The position numbers were made by a program, and so were the translations under genes. This document shows positions 7,859 to 16,600 of a stretch of 64,000 bases of DNA, piece after piece; the stretch's first letter is position 1, and every line of letters begins with the position of its first letter. Under the pieces are notes generated by a model. It saw nothing but the letters and a program-made list of their open reading frames with translations. It did not search any database and had not been told where the DNA came from. The stretch comes from Halostagnicola sp. A-GB9-2 (GTDB taxonomy: Archaea > Halobacteriota > Halobacteria > Halobacteriales > Natrialbaceae): contig NZ_JASJOC010000001.1 of the NCBI RefSeq assembly GCF_030068615.1, forward strand, positions 620,001 to 684,000, read 5' to 3'.

Positions 7859-9583
7859 ATGACAGACCCCGAAACGCTCTCGGTCACGATCGTCGACGGC
7901 TACGTCGACGAGCCCGCACACTTCGGGGTCCCACCGTACATCTCGACGTATCCGCGCTACGCGGCGGGCGCGCTGGTCGACGCCGGCGTCCCGCGCGAGC
8001 AGATTACGTACCACACGATCGACGGACTTCGCGACGAGCCCGATCGGTGGCAGGACGTCGACGAGGCCGATCTGCTGGTCTACCTCGGCGGGATGACCGT
8101 TCCCGGCAAGTACGTCGGCGGGACCCCTGCGGAACCGGACGAAGTCCGGAAGCTCGCCTGGACGGCGAGCGGGACGACACTGATGGGCGGCCCCGTCAAG
8201 TTCGGCGTCGGCGAGGAAAACGCCGGCGCGACCGAAACCGAACGTCAGGATCTCGACTTCGACTTCGTCGCGAAGGGCGACGTCGAGGCGGCCGTCTACG
8301 ATCTCGTCGAGAGCGGTCTCGAGGGATTCAACAACAGGATGCGCGACGTCGACGAAGTCACGCGGTGGGCCCAGGAGGGCGCGTTCGTCGTCGAACAGCA
8401 TCCGAACCATCCCGAGCACCTCATCTGCGAACTCGAGACCTCTCGCGGCTGTGCCTACCGGTGTTCGTTCTGTACCGAACCGCTCTACGGAAACCCGACG
8501 TTCCGGCCGGCGCCCACTGTGGTCGGCGAGGTCGACGCGCTCTCGAACCACGGCGTCAAGCACTTCCGAATCGGACGGCAGGCCGACATCCTCGCCTACG
8601 GCGGCGACGGCGAAGCCCCGAACCCGGATGCGCTCCGTCAGCTCTACAGCGGGATCCGCGAGGTCGCACCCGACCTCGAGACGCTTCACCTCGACAATAT
8701 GAATCCCATCACGATCGTCGAGTGGCCCGAGCAGAGTCGGGAGGGGATCCGGATCATCGCCGAGCACAACACGCCGGGCGATACGGCCGCGTTCGGACTC
8801 GAGTCTGCCGACCCGCTCGTTCAGGAGGAGAACAACCTCAACGTTAGCGCCGAAGAGTGTTTCGAGGCGGTCAAGATCGTCAACGAGGAGGCAGGCTGGC
8901 GACCCGAGGACCGCTCGGAAATCGACCGAGTGGGCGGCGATTCGCCGACACGCTTACCGAAGCTTCTCCCCGGAATTAACCTCCTGCACGGACTCAAAGC
9001 CGAACGCGAGGAGACCTACGAACGAAACCTCGAGTTTCTCAAACGCGTCTACGACGAGGGACTCATGCTTCGCCGGATCAACATCCGGCAAGTCATGTCC
9101 TTCGACGGAACCGAGATGTCTGATACCGGGGCGACGATCGCAAACGAGCACAAGGACCTGTTCAAACGCTACAAGAAACAGGTCCGAGAGGAGATTGACA
9201 ACCCGATGCTCGGGCGCGTCGCCCCGAAGGGGACCGTTCTCCCGGACATCCACCTCGAGTACCACCAGGACGGGACGACGTTCGGTCGCCAGCTCGGAAC
9301 ATACCCGCTTCTCGTCGGCATCCCCGGAGAACTGGAGTTGGGCCGAACGCTCGACGTCGCCGTCGTCGATCACGGCTATCGGTCGGTCTCCGGTGTTCCC
9401 TACCCACTCGACATCAACAGCGCCTCGATGGACGAACTCGAGGCGATTCCGGGAATTGGCTCGAGTCGCGCGGGCGACATCGTGGTCAATCGGCCCTACG
9501 GATCCGTCGCCGACGCCGATGCCGGTGTAGACGCGGATCTGACGCGGTTCGCGACGGCGAATTCGCCAAACCGAGCGGACTGA
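7859..9583 (+). CDS. radical SAM protein with C-terminal helix-hairpin-helix
   Basis: A 574-residue protein in three parts. Residues 1-180 form an alpha/beta domain resembling the cobalamin-binding fold found before many radical SAM domains. The 4Fe-4S site is C198-x3-C202-x2-C205 (RGCAYRCSFC), followed by the radical SAM barrel. Around residues 515-550 lies a helix-hairpin-helix (NSASMDELEAIPGIGSSRAG), which usually binds DNA or RNA backbone. A methylthiolation or other nucleic-acid modification is therefore plausible, but the substrate is unknown. A stand-alone TRAM protein follows 241 bp downstream on the same strand, which strengthens the RNA link. Confidence 0.8.
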   Translation: MTDPETLSVTIVDGYVDEPAHFGVPPYISTYPRYAAGALVDAGVPREQITYHTIDGLRDEPDRWQDVDEADLLVYLGGMTVPGKYVGGTPAEPDEVRKLAWTASGTTLMGGPVKFGVGEENAGATETERQDLDFDFVAKGDVEAAVYDLVESGLEGFNNRMRDVDEVTRWAQEGAFVVEQHPNHPEHLICELETSRGCAYRCSFCTEPLYGNPTFRPAPTVVGEVDALSNHGVKHFRIGRQADILAYGGDGEAPNPDALRQLYSGIREVAPDLETLHLDNMNPITIVEWPEQSREGIRIIAEHNTPGDTAAFGLESADPLVQEENNLNVSAEECFEAVKIVNEEAGWRPEDRSEIDRVGGDSPTRLPKLLPGINLLHGLKAEREETYERNLEFLKRVYDEGLMLRRINIRQVMSFDGTEMSDTGATIANEHKDLFKRYKKQVREEIDNPMLGRVAPKGTVLPDIHLEYHQDGTTFGRQLGTYPLLVGIPGELELGRTLDVAVVDHGYRSVSGVPYPLDINSASMDELEAIPGIGSSRAGDIVVNRPYGSVADADAGVDADLTRFATANSPNRAD

Positions 9584-9824
9584 ATTGTGGAGGGGAGACC
9601 GAATCGAACAGGCTGTTACTTATTCGCACGTTATCCCCTCGACAAATCGTTCGACGCCACGCGTTGGGAGCTATTAACTCACAATCCCTCCGTGGGCTGG
9701 CGATTTGACGATCCGGCCGATCCAGTCACAGTCCGAAATCGCCGTCCACACGCCCGAAAACGCGAGCGTTCTGTCGGTAGTTCTATTATGCATGCGATTC
9801 AGACAGAAACGTGAGGGTCTAACT

Positions 9825-10229
9825 GTGGAAATATCTGAAAAACTCCTGTGTCTGTTCAGTACAGATGTTTCGGAAGAGGAGGATCGATACGTTATCGAAG
9901 TACCACGCCAGGAAGTAGAGACCGGCGACGTCGAACCGGGGGATATCTACAAGGTCGCGCTGATTTCGCGAGACGAGGCGACTGAAGAGACATCCATCAC
10001 GGCAGAACGATCGAGTCCGCCGTCCGAACCGCAGCCACCGGTCGATGTCGGCGAAACTCGATACGTCGAAATCGAGGACATTGGCAAGCAAGGGGACGGA
10101 ATCGCTCGCGTCGAACGCGGCTACGTTATTATCGTTCCCGGCGCCGACGTCGGGGAACGCGTCAAGGTCGAAGTCAGCGAAGTCAAGTCGAACTTCGCGG
10201 TCGGCGAAGTTATCGAAGAGACGTTCTAA
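9825..10229 (+). CDS. stand-alone TRAM-domain RNA-binding protein
   Basis: A 134-residue protein. Its C-terminal half (residues about 75-134) is a TRAM domain, seen in GDGIARVERGYVIIVPGADV and VKVEVSEVKSNFAVGEV, a small beta barrel that binds RNA. The N-terminal half (VEISEKLLCLFSTDV) is typical of haloarchaeal TRAM proteins. GTG at 9825 is chosen because it gives that N-terminus; an ATG at 9792 would add 11 atypical residues. A TATA-like TATTATG lies about 38 nt upstream. Archaeal TRAM proteins have been described as RNA chaperones acting in the cold. Confidence 0.8.
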   Translation: MEISEKLLCLFSTDVSEEEDRYVIEVPRQEVETGDVEPGDIYKVALISRDEATEETSITAERSSPPSEPQPPVDVGETRYVEIEDIGKQGDGIARVERGYVIIVPGADVGERVKVEVSEVKSNFAVGEVIEETF

Positions 10230-10407
10230 TCCGCTGAGGAATCGACCCCTCGCGGACGAGCGATACATCCGGTGATGGGTGGAGATCGGAGTATCGTCTC
10301 TCTTTCTCGGTTCGAAGAACTGGGTCCGAAGCAGTTGCAGTCGAACGCGTCGAAAACCCGAACAGATCGTCAGCTGAAGGCCTCGAAGCTCGATCAACCG
10401 GCTGAGA

Positions 10408-11175
10408 CTAGCGCTCCGGAATCGTCTCGAGATACGTCGACGGATCCTCGTGAAAACAATCACCGACGACGATGGCGTCCGCACCGGCCTCGAGGATTTC
10501 GGTCGCCTTCTCCCGACTGTCGATTCCGCCGCCATAGAGCAACGTCGTCTCCTCGAGGTACTTCGAGGCGGCTTCGACGTCTTCGGGGCCGCCATAGGTG
10601 CCCGAATATTCGATGTAGAAGATCGGAAAGCCGTAGAACGTTTCGGTCGCGAGCGCGGCACCGGCGACTTCTTTCGGCGTGTAGACGGAATCGACGCCGG
10701 AAACCGCGGCCGCGGCGGAATCGAGGTGTTGGACGACGTAGCCCTCACCGATAACGTTCGTCACGAGTTCGGAAACCCTGTCGACGCCTTTCGATTCGAC
10801 CAACCCACCGACCAGTGGCACGCTACTGCCGAGCACTTCGTTTGGTTTCTCTGCGACCTCAGTGAAGAGTTCAACGTGCTTTCCCACGAAATGGTCCCAA
10901 TCACCGTTGTAGACGGCCGGGACCGAGAGGTAATCGGCGAGTTCCATCGTTTCTTTCGAGACTTGATTCGAATCGTACGGTTCCTGAAAGACCGGGACCG
11001 ACGGAATCGCCTCCGTGATCGCCCGAATCGCCTCGAGCGAATTCGCTTCGGTGACGTCGTCTGAGCCACCGATCATCACGAGATCCGTCCCCTCGAGAAC
11101 GCCGAGATCGGACGGCAGGGTTTTCGCCGGATCGACCTTCGTAATATGGCAGATTCCGTCCCAGTCGAGATCCAT
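10408..11175 (-). CDS. geranylgeranylglyceryl phosphate synthase
   Basis: A 255-residue TIM-barrel enzyme. It joins sn-glycerol-1-phosphate to geranylgeranyl diphosphate, the first ether bond of archaeal membrane lipids. Diagnostic stretches are ITKVDPAKTLPSDL near the start, FYIEYSGTYGGPEDV and LLYGGGIDSREKA (phosphate-binding loops) near the end. The ATG at 11175 gives the standard N-terminus MDLDWDGICHITKVDP; upstream in-frame codons to 11298 overlap unlikely sequence. It follows the cysteine-cluster gene on the same strand with about 135 bp between them. Confidence 0.88.
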   Translation of the reverse strand: MDLDWDGICHITKVDPAKTLPSDLGVLEGTDLVMIGGSDDVTEANSLEAIRAITEAIPSVPVFQEPYDSNQVSKETMELADYLSVPAVYNGDWDHFVGKHVELFTEVAEKPNEVLGSSVPLVGGLVESKGVDRVSELVTNVIGEGYVVQHLDSAAAAVSGVDSVYTPKEVAGAALATETFYGFPIFYIEYSGTYGGPEDVEAASKYLEETTLLYGGGIDSREKATEILEAGADAIVVGDCFHEDPSTYLETIPER

Positions 11176-11310
11176 GCGTCTGCGTTCGAGGAGCCGAATA
11201 ATATCTTTGGTGATCTCTCGTCCGAACGCACTCAATTCTCGAGAATCGACTATCGAACCACGCTCGAGACGGACTCGAGACAGGTCACGGCCAGGCAAAC
11301 GGAAGAGCCG

Positions 11311-12126
11311 CTACTCCTCGATCGGCGTTCCATCGATCCGTTTTGCACCTTCTGAGTCGTGAACAACGACGTTCGCCGTGCCAGCCGAAGCCGGATCGTA
11401 GTTGTCACGGACGGCAATCGCCTCCTCGAGTTCTCGCACAGCCCGTTCCTTCAGGGCGTCGGCAAGCTCCTTCGCGTCCGTACGGGAGATGTCCCGACCC
11501 AGCCCTTCGCACTCGTGGGCGCGTACGATGCCCTCCTCGTCGACGGCCTCCCCCATCGGCTGGCTGGTCCCCGCGAGCGCGACGCTGAACGGATAGGTTC
11601 GACAGATCAGGGGCCGATCCTCGTGGGCGAGGCAGCCGCCGACTCCCTTCTCGTCTTCCTCGTAGAACACGCAGTCGCCACAGGCGGTCGTTTGTAACGC
11701 CCACTCGAACGTTTCGCCCTCGAGGTCGCCGTCGTCGTCTTCGCGGAGTCCGTACGGCATCGGTCGAGCGACGTCTCGCCACTCATCGACGTGCTCGCCG
11801 CCGGTCGGTCCTCCGTCAACCGCCTCTCTATCGGCCGGCTCTCGCGGTTCGTCGCTGAGAGACCCGTCGTCACTCGAGCGATCGCGAAGGGTTCTGACTT
11901 CGTCGGGAAACACCGTCGCCGTGTGGGCTTCGCCGGCGGTGTCGTCTTCGACCGTTGTGGCGCTGTCGTCGCCGTCCATCCCGGGGTCGCCACCATCAAC
12001 ACCGGATTCGGCGGTACAACACGCGCCACAGCGCGTGCACTCGAATCCGATCGATTCGATCGCGTCCGCGAGTTCGCTCACCGAAAGGTCGCGGGCCTGC
12101 TCGAGTTCCGCTTCGAGAGACTGCAC
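11311..12126 (-). CDS. YkgJ-family cysteine-cluster protein
   Basis: A 271-residue protein with FECTRCGACC near residues 28-37, then TTACGDCVFYEE, GGCLAHEDRPLICRTYPFS and a final Cys-containing AHECEGLG. This Cys pattern defines the YkgJ/UPF0153 family, thought to bind zinc or an iron-sulfur cluster. A very acidic insert of about 70 residues separates the first Cys pair from the rest, a common haloarchaeal elaboration. Translation starts with GTG. It lies between the MBL hydrolase gene upstream and GGGP synthase downstream on the same strand, so co-transcription is possible. Biochemical role unknown. Confidence 0.78.
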   Translation of the reverse strand: MQSLEAELEQARDLSVSELADAIESIGFECTRCGACCTAESGVDGGDPGMDGDDSATTVEDDTAGEAHTATVFPDEVRTLRDRSSDDGSLSDEPREPADREAVDGGPTGGEHVDEWRDVARPMPYGLREDDDGDLEGETFEWALQTTACGDCVFYEEDEKGVGGCLAHEDRPLICRTYPFSVALAGTSQPMGEAVDEEGIVRAHECEGLGRDISRTDAKELADALKERAVRELEEAIAVRDNYDPASAGTANVVVHDSEGAKRIDGTPIEE

Positions 12127-12209
12127 ACCTCATCCTGGTCGCCGAGGCGGAAAAGTGAGTCGCTGTCGGCGGCCGCCGAGGAAAGCCCCCTCGGCTATTG
12201 GGGGATGGA

Positions 12210-13013
12210 CTACGGCTCCGATGGACTTGCTCGTTCGCCGTCCCAGACAACCCTCCCTTCGACCGCGAGTTTCTCGAGGTGGGCCCGGACGGTCGCTCGA
12301 GCCAGTTCCCGGACCCCGGCGAGATCCTTCTCGTAGGCGGTTTCGAGGATCTCCTCGAGTGTCTCGGCCCCCGCGTCAACGGCCTCACGGACTCGCCGTT
12401 CTCGCCGCATTCGGTGCTCGAGGAGCCGTTCGAGGGCCTCTCGAGGGTGATCGATGATCGGGCCGTGGCCGGGCAACAGTTCGGGCGGGTCGATCGCCCA
12501 GAGGCGTCTGAGCGTGCTCATGTACGCGCGCATCTCGCCTTCAGGGGCACCGACGACGACGCTTCCGTCCCGTATCGCACAGTCGCCACAGACGACGGGC
12601 CCGCCATCGCTCACGACGAGTGCGACGTGATCTCTGGCGTGGCCGGGCGCGTCGAGCACGGTAATCGTCTCGGTTCGATCCGACTCGTCCCCGATCGAAA
12701 TTTCCGATCCCGGCCACAGCAGCCGGTCCGGCTCCCGTCCCGTCGCCGAACGAAATTGATCGATATGACCGCGGTGGGCCCAGAGCGTGGCGTCAGTTCG
12801 GGCGGCGTACGCGTCGACGCCGCCGACGTGGTCCGGGTGCGTGTGGGTGAGCACGATGTGCTCAACGCCGCGGGCTTCGACCAGTTCGTCGAGTTCGTCG
12901 GTTCGATCCGCGGGATCGACGAGCACCGCCGGGTCGGTCCCGATGAGATACGCGTTCGTCTCGCCTCCCGGCGCGGCGGTCTCGACGGGAATCGAAAAGC
13001 GAGTGACGTCCAT
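12210..13013 (-). CDS. MBL-fold metallo-hydrolase (LACTB2-like)
   Basis: A 267-residue protein. The metal-binding motif is LTHTHPDHVGGVDA; further ligands are DAPGHARDHV, GDCAI and LPGHGPII. The C-terminal winged-helix-like tail (RMRRERRVREAV ... RATVRAHLEKLAVEGRVV) matches LACTB2-type hydrolases, some of which cut RNA; others are glyoxalase II-like. The precise substrate is not predictable. The ATG at 13013 gives MDVTRFSIPVETAAPGGETN, the normal beginning, instead of the GTG-type start 22 codons earlier. It is 83 bp upstream of the YkgJ-family gene on the same strand. Confidence 0.8.
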   Translation of the reverse strand: MDVTRFSIPVETAAPGGETNAYLIGTDPAVLVDPADRTDELDELVEARGVEHIVLTHTHPDHVGGVDAYAARTDATLWAHRGHIDQFRSATGREPDRLLWPGSEISIGDESDRTETITVLDAPGHARDHVALVVSDGGPVVCGDCAIRDGSVVVGAPEGEMRAYMSTLRRLWAIDPPELLPGHGPIIDHPREALERLLEHRMRRERRVREAVDAGAETLEEILETAYEKDLAGVRELARATVRAHLEKLAVEGRVVWDGERASPSEP

Positions 13014-13146
13014 AGACGGTGATTCGCTCGAGACCAAAAATGCGTATCGGAACTGCGAACTGTGAGTTCGGTCGACCAAGAGCCAATTAGTCGAATGGCG
13101 AGAAAGTAGTCTGACGACGACGCGGAATCAACCGGCTACCACGGAA

Positions 13147-14241
13147 TCAATCGACGGAATCGTCGACGGCCGGCAATGTGAACGAAATCGTCGTTCCATC
13201 GCCCGGAGCCGAATCGATCCATATCTCGCCACCGTGGCGTTCGAGGATACGTCGACAGATCGTAAGTCCAATCCCGCTTCCGACATATTCCTCGTGGCTG
13301 TGAAGGCGTTGAAACATCTCGAAAACGCGGTCTTCGTCCTCGTGATCGATGCCGATCCCCTCGTCGCTGACCGAGAGGGTCCACTCTTCGCCCTCCCGCT
13401 CGCTCGAGATCGTGATTCGAGGCGACCCATCGCCGCTGTACTGGATCGCGTTATCCAGCAGGTTCTGGAAAACGAGACGGAGTTGATTGGGGTCACCCCG
13501 GACTGTCGGGAGCGATTCGACGGTGATTTCGGCGGCCGTTTCTTCGATTCGCATCTCGAGATTTGCCAACGCCTCATCGATGATTTCCTCCAGATTGACC
13601 GGTTCGAAGGTGTCTCCTTGCGCGTCGATTCGTGAAAACGTGAGGAGTCCCTCGATCATCGACTCCATTCGGTCGGCCCCATCGACAGCGTACTTGATGA
13701 ATTCTTCTGCGTCTTCGTCGAGTTCGTCCCCGTACCGTTGCTCCAGTAGTTGCAAGTAACTCGAGACCATTCGCAACGGCTCCTGGAGATCGTGAGATAC
13801 GGAGTGAGCGAACTGCTCGAGTCGCTCATTCGAGCGCTCGAGCTGTTGCTGATATTCGCGGCGTTCCGTGATATCGAAGTGTGCGACCGCGACGTATTCC
13901 CGCTCACCGTGGGCAAACGACGCCGCCCGCATGAGGAACCAGCGCTTTGTGTCGGGTGAATGGCAGGGATACTCGAATTCGAAAATCTCCCGATCGCCCT
14001 CGAGAAGTTCGGATAAGCCGGCGACGACCGCCCGTGCGGTCTCCGACTCGGACTGGGCAGTTACCTCGAGATAATTGAGGCCAATAGTGCTTGGCCGAAG
14101 CTCGATATCGTTCGCCTCCCCGAACTCCCGCCACGTACGATTCGTGTGCAAGATCGTTCCCTCCTCGTCCAGAATAGCGAAATTCATCGGAAGGGTGTCG
14201 ACAGCGGACGTAACGAGAGCCTCTGGCTCCCAGGAGTTCAT
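13147..14241 (-). CDS. PAS-domain sensor histidine kinase
   Basis: A 364-residue soluble kinase with no membrane segment. Residues about 1-125 form one PAS domain (LPMNFAILDEEGTILHTN), with a PAC-like end FDITERREYQQQLERSN. The phospho-acceptor is H150 in HSVSHDLQEPLRM. The ATPase part shows the N box NLLDNAIQYSG, G1 DEGIGI and G2 GSGIGLTICRRILERHGGEI. It likely senses a cytoplasmic signal or redox state. No response regulator is adjacent, which is usual in haloarchaea. A GTG at 14298 would add 19 residues; the TATA-like element at 14392-14399 does not decide between the two starts. Confidence 0.85.
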   Translation of the reverse strand: MNSWEPEALVTSAVDTLPMNFAILDEEGTILHTNRTWREFGEANDIELRPSTIGLNYLEVTAQSESETARAVVAGLSELLEGDREIFEFEYPCHSPDTKRWFLMRAASFAHGEREYVAVAHFDITERREYQQQLERSNERLEQFAHSVSHDLQEPLRMVSSYLQLLEQRYGDELDEDAEEFIKYAVDGADRMESMIEGLLTFSRIDAQGDTFEPVNLEEIIDEALANLEMRIEETAAEITVESLPTVRGDPNQLRLVFQNLLDNAIQYSGDGSPRITISSEREGEEWTLSVSDEGIGIDHEDEDRVFEMFQRLHSHEEYVGSGIGLTICRRILERHGGEIWIDSAPGDGTTISFTLPAVDDSVD

Positions 14242-14640
14242 GGACGAGGCCAGTCGGTCGATGAAGATAACGCTGTTCCCGTCAAACCGAAGCGACACAC
14301 TCAGCGGATCTCGGGCGCTCCAGTAATCCGCCAGACTCCATCAAAACGAACGGTGCAAACAGGTGGTTTTGCGTCTGTGTTCGATCCGTTCATTATATCC
14401 TACGACACGCTCGCGACCGGCTGCGCTCGCGGATGGAAGCCGGCTGTGGTACTCGCCCGGGAACTGCTGTGCATCGTACTACGTCGAGAACGAGACGACT
14501 GGTGATCGGCGCGAACTGCTCCGAACGAAAACTAGTCGAACGACGGTATTCAGCCGGCGCTGGGTACGACACGTTCCCCGGCGCGTTACCCCCACCGGCT
14601 CCGAATTCGGATCGAAGTCGCAGTCGCGACACCGATCGCG
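14242..14640. other. non-coding gap upstream of the histidine kinase
   Basis: About 400 bp without a supportable gene. On the minus strand GGATATAATG (14391-14400) is a good TATA element for the kinase and would give a leader of about 70-125 nt depending on the start used. The rest has no convincing ORF or RNA fold. Confidence 0.5.
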
Positions 14641-14682
14641 ACTCAGTGGTTCAGGTAGGTAACTCAGTGGTTCAGGTAATAA
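14641..14682. repeat. 21-bp tandem duplication spanning the regulator's stop codon
   Basis: ACTCAGTGGTTCAGGTA occurs at 14641-14657 and at 14662-14678, separated by four bases. Read on the minus strand, the inner copy encodes the last residues YLNH and the TGA stop of the HTH regulator; the outer copy repeats YLNH-stop in the same frame immediately after the true stop. Confidence 0.88.
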
Positions 14683-14945
14683 ACTTGTTTGCGCGCGTCG
14701 CGGAAGCTGTATCGGGATTCGACGAGTTCGACGTCCTCCAGACGATTGAGCGCGTAGCGAACGGTTCGGTCGGGAAGGAGCGATTCCTCGGCGAGTTGGC
14801 CCTGGGAAAGCGGGGAATCGGTCTCGAGAACTTTCGCGACGAGCTTTGCACTCGGCGGCAAGTCACGAAGGCGGTCGCGGTATTCGGTTTCGGTCAGTGA
14901 GTCTTCGGCGGCGGCGGCCTGTTCGTCAGCCGTACTCATGCTCAT
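14664..14945 (-). CDS. winged-helix transcriptional regulator (MarR/TrmB-like HTH)
   Basis: A 93-residue DNA-binding protein. Residues about 28-85 form a winged helix: LPPSAKLVAKVLETDSPLSQ, QLAEESLLPDRTVRYALNRL (recognition helix) and a wing ending SFRDARKQVYYL. No effector domain follows, so it probably acts as a small dimeric regulator. Two ATG codons, 14945 and 14939, are both possible. It is divergent from the PPOX oxidoreductase with a 136-bp intergenic region that contains an inverted repeat over its own TATA element, suggesting self-control and possibly control of the neighbour. Confidence 0.8.
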   Translation of the reverse strand: MSMSTADEQAAAAEDSLTETEYRDRLRDLPPSAKLVAKVLETDSPLSQGQLAEESLLPDRTVRYALNRLEDVELVESRYSFRDARKQVYYLNH

Positions 14946-14976
14946 ACCATCCCCAGCGAATGGACGATGGTAAAGC

Positions 14977-14991
14977 TTCCCTATATGGGAA
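14977..14991. promoter_or_regulatory. inverted repeat TTCCC-TATAT-GGGAA, likely operator/TATA
   Basis: A perfect 5-bp dyad with a TATAT core. On the minus strand it is 32-46 nt upstream of the regulator's ATG, exactly where a TATA element for a short leader would be. Binding here would block initiation. The neighbouring plus-strand gene has its own TATA-like stretch (CATATATATTC) at about 15029-15039. Confidence 0.5.
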
Positions 14992-15081
14992 TACGAATAA
15001 TCCAGTTTGTAATAGGTGTATAAGTAGCATATATATTCGTTTTGCGAACCGCTCTTCCCGTTGGCAATCGTCGCACCCAGT

Positions 15082-15483
15082 ATGGAATCCGTTCCAGCCG
15101 AGTACGCAGATTTGCTCGAGCGAGAGAGTATCGCGCACTTCTCGACGATTATGCCCGACGGAACGCCCCAGGTCACCCCCGTCTGGATCGACGCCGACGA
15201 CGACGGCTACATCCTGGTCAACACCGTTCGAAGTCGACAAAAAGCAGAAAACGTCTCGGAAAATCCGAAAGTGGGCCTCTCGATTACAGATCCGGACGAT
15301 CCATACCGGTACGTTTCGATCCGGGGAGAAGTTGAGGAACTGACGACCGAGGGCGCGGTCGAACACATCGACAGCCTCGCACAGCGATACATGGACCGCG
15401 AGGAGTATCCGTACCACGACGACGAAGACAGTTCCCGAGTGATCGTTCGGATCCGACCCGACCGCGTGATTACGGGACAGTAG
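15082..15483 (+). CDS. PPOX-class F420-dependent oxidoreductase
   Basis: A 133-residue split-barrel flavin/deazaflavin-binding protein. The pattern AHFSTIMPDGTPQVTPVWID followed by DGYILVNTVRSRQKAEN and NPKVGLSI matches the archaeal/actinobacterial PPOX group that uses coenzyme F420. It probably reduces an unknown small molecule. The ATG at 15082 is preferred to the in-frame 15061 codon because it gives the family start MESVPAEYADLLERESI. It is divergent from a small HTH regulator, an arrangement often seen when the regulator controls the enzyme. Confidence 0.83.
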   Translation: MESVPAEYADLLERESIAHFSTIMPDGTPQVTPVWIDADDDGYILVNTVRSRQKAENVSENPKVGLSITDPDDPYRYVSIRGEVEELTTEGAVEHIDSLAQRYMDREEYPYHDDEDSSRVIVRIRPDRVITGQ

Positions 15484-15803
15484 CCGTGAGAAGCCGTCCG
15501 AGCGCGCCGCAGGCGGCTACTCGGTGGATGGCAATTGCTCGAGTGAAGCGAAGAAGCCGGTTGTTCGACTGGTCGGAAGCAATCTGTCCCTCGAGTCACC
15601 GCTCTCCGTTCGGCGACGAAGGCCATTGCCGGCATCCGATAGCCGCTACGACGACGCCATCGTCCCTCGGACCGAGTCTGCGAGAGCGCAATTGCGGTGT
15701 TATCACCGCCGTTCGTCGCCGAACGGACGAAATCAGTCTCGAGGCCGTTGCTCATCGGCTTCCAGTATCGTTTTATCCTCCGACGCCTGTAGTTTCTTCC
15801 AGT

Positions 15804-16511
15804 GTGAAAGGACAGGAGTGGTACCAGGCCGACGATGTCGCCGAGGAGTACGACGATAAACGGTTCTCTCAGGGTGGCGAACTGATCGACCAGCGTGAGA
15901 AAGAAGCCGTACTCGAGGCGATTACTCCCCTCGAGGATAAAGACGTACTCGAAATCGCCTGTGGTACCGGGCGATTCACCGTGATGCTCGCAGCACAAGG
16001 TGCGAACGTCGTGGGACTCGATATTTCGGCTGCGATGTTGCAGCGTGGACGCCAGAAAGCAAAGCAAGCGAACGTCTCGGAGAACCTCGAGTTTCTCCGA
16101 GGCGACGCAGGACGACTGCCGTTTCCGGACGACCACTTCGATACGGTCATCGCGATGCGATTTTTCCACCTCGCGGACGACCCCGAGGGATTCCTACGCG
16201 AGATGCGCCGCGTGTCGCGCGACCAGATCGTCTTCGATACGTTCAACCGGTTCTCTTCGCGGAGTATCTACAACTGGGCGCTCCCGATGGGATCGCGACT
16301 GTACTCGAAAAGCGAGGTAAGCGTCTTGCTGGCTAAGACCGAACTAAAACTCGAGGACGTCGAGGACGACTTCATCGTTCCGTACGGCTTTTACCGATCG
16401 ATTCCGAACGCGCTCGCGTCCCCGATCCGAAGTCTCGACACCATGATCGGAGAGGTTGCACTCACCGATCATCTCGCTTCGGTTTCCTACTGGAATACTC
16501 GCGTCAGATGA
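15804..16511 (+). CDS. class I SAM-dependent methyltransferase
   Basis: A 235-residue methyltransferase (Methyltransf_11 type). Motif I is VLEIACGTGRFTVML, the acidic end of the second strand is VVGLDIS, and the post-motif region is FPDDHFDTVIAMRFFHL. The substrate is unknown; the C-terminal helical half is typical for small-molecule or lipid/quinone methylation. Translation begins with GTG (VKGQEWYQADDVAEEYD), which yields the standard short N-terminal helix; the upstream extension of 106 codons is rich in Arg/Ser and not protein-like. A TTTTAT element is about 35 nt upstream. Confidence 0.82.
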   Translation: MKGQEWYQADDVAEEYDDKRFSQGGELIDQREKEAVLEAITPLEDKDVLEIACGTGRFTVMLAAQGANVVGLDISAAMLQRGRQKAKQANVSENLEFLRGDAGRLPFPDDHFDTVIAMRFFHLADDPEGFLREMRRVSRDQIVFDTFNRFSSRSIYNWALPMGSRLYSKSEVSVLLAKTELKLEDVEDDFIVPYGFYRSIPNALASPIRSLDTMIGEVALTDHLASVSYWNTRVR

Positions 16512-16600
16512 GAACCGGACACTAACTGATTACTCTCTGACTGATTGGCGAGAGAAGAACCCCAGTCTATTTTTACTGTCGGGAGAGTCTACATATTCGT

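Noticed and set aside
9587-9814. 75-codon ORF between the radical SAM and TRAM genes
   Set aside because: Basic, low-complexity product overlapping the TRAM promoter; no halophilic composition.
14433-14900. 155-codon plus-strand ORF over the regulator 3' end
   Set aside because: Overlaps the real winged-helix gene antisense and lacks any domain.
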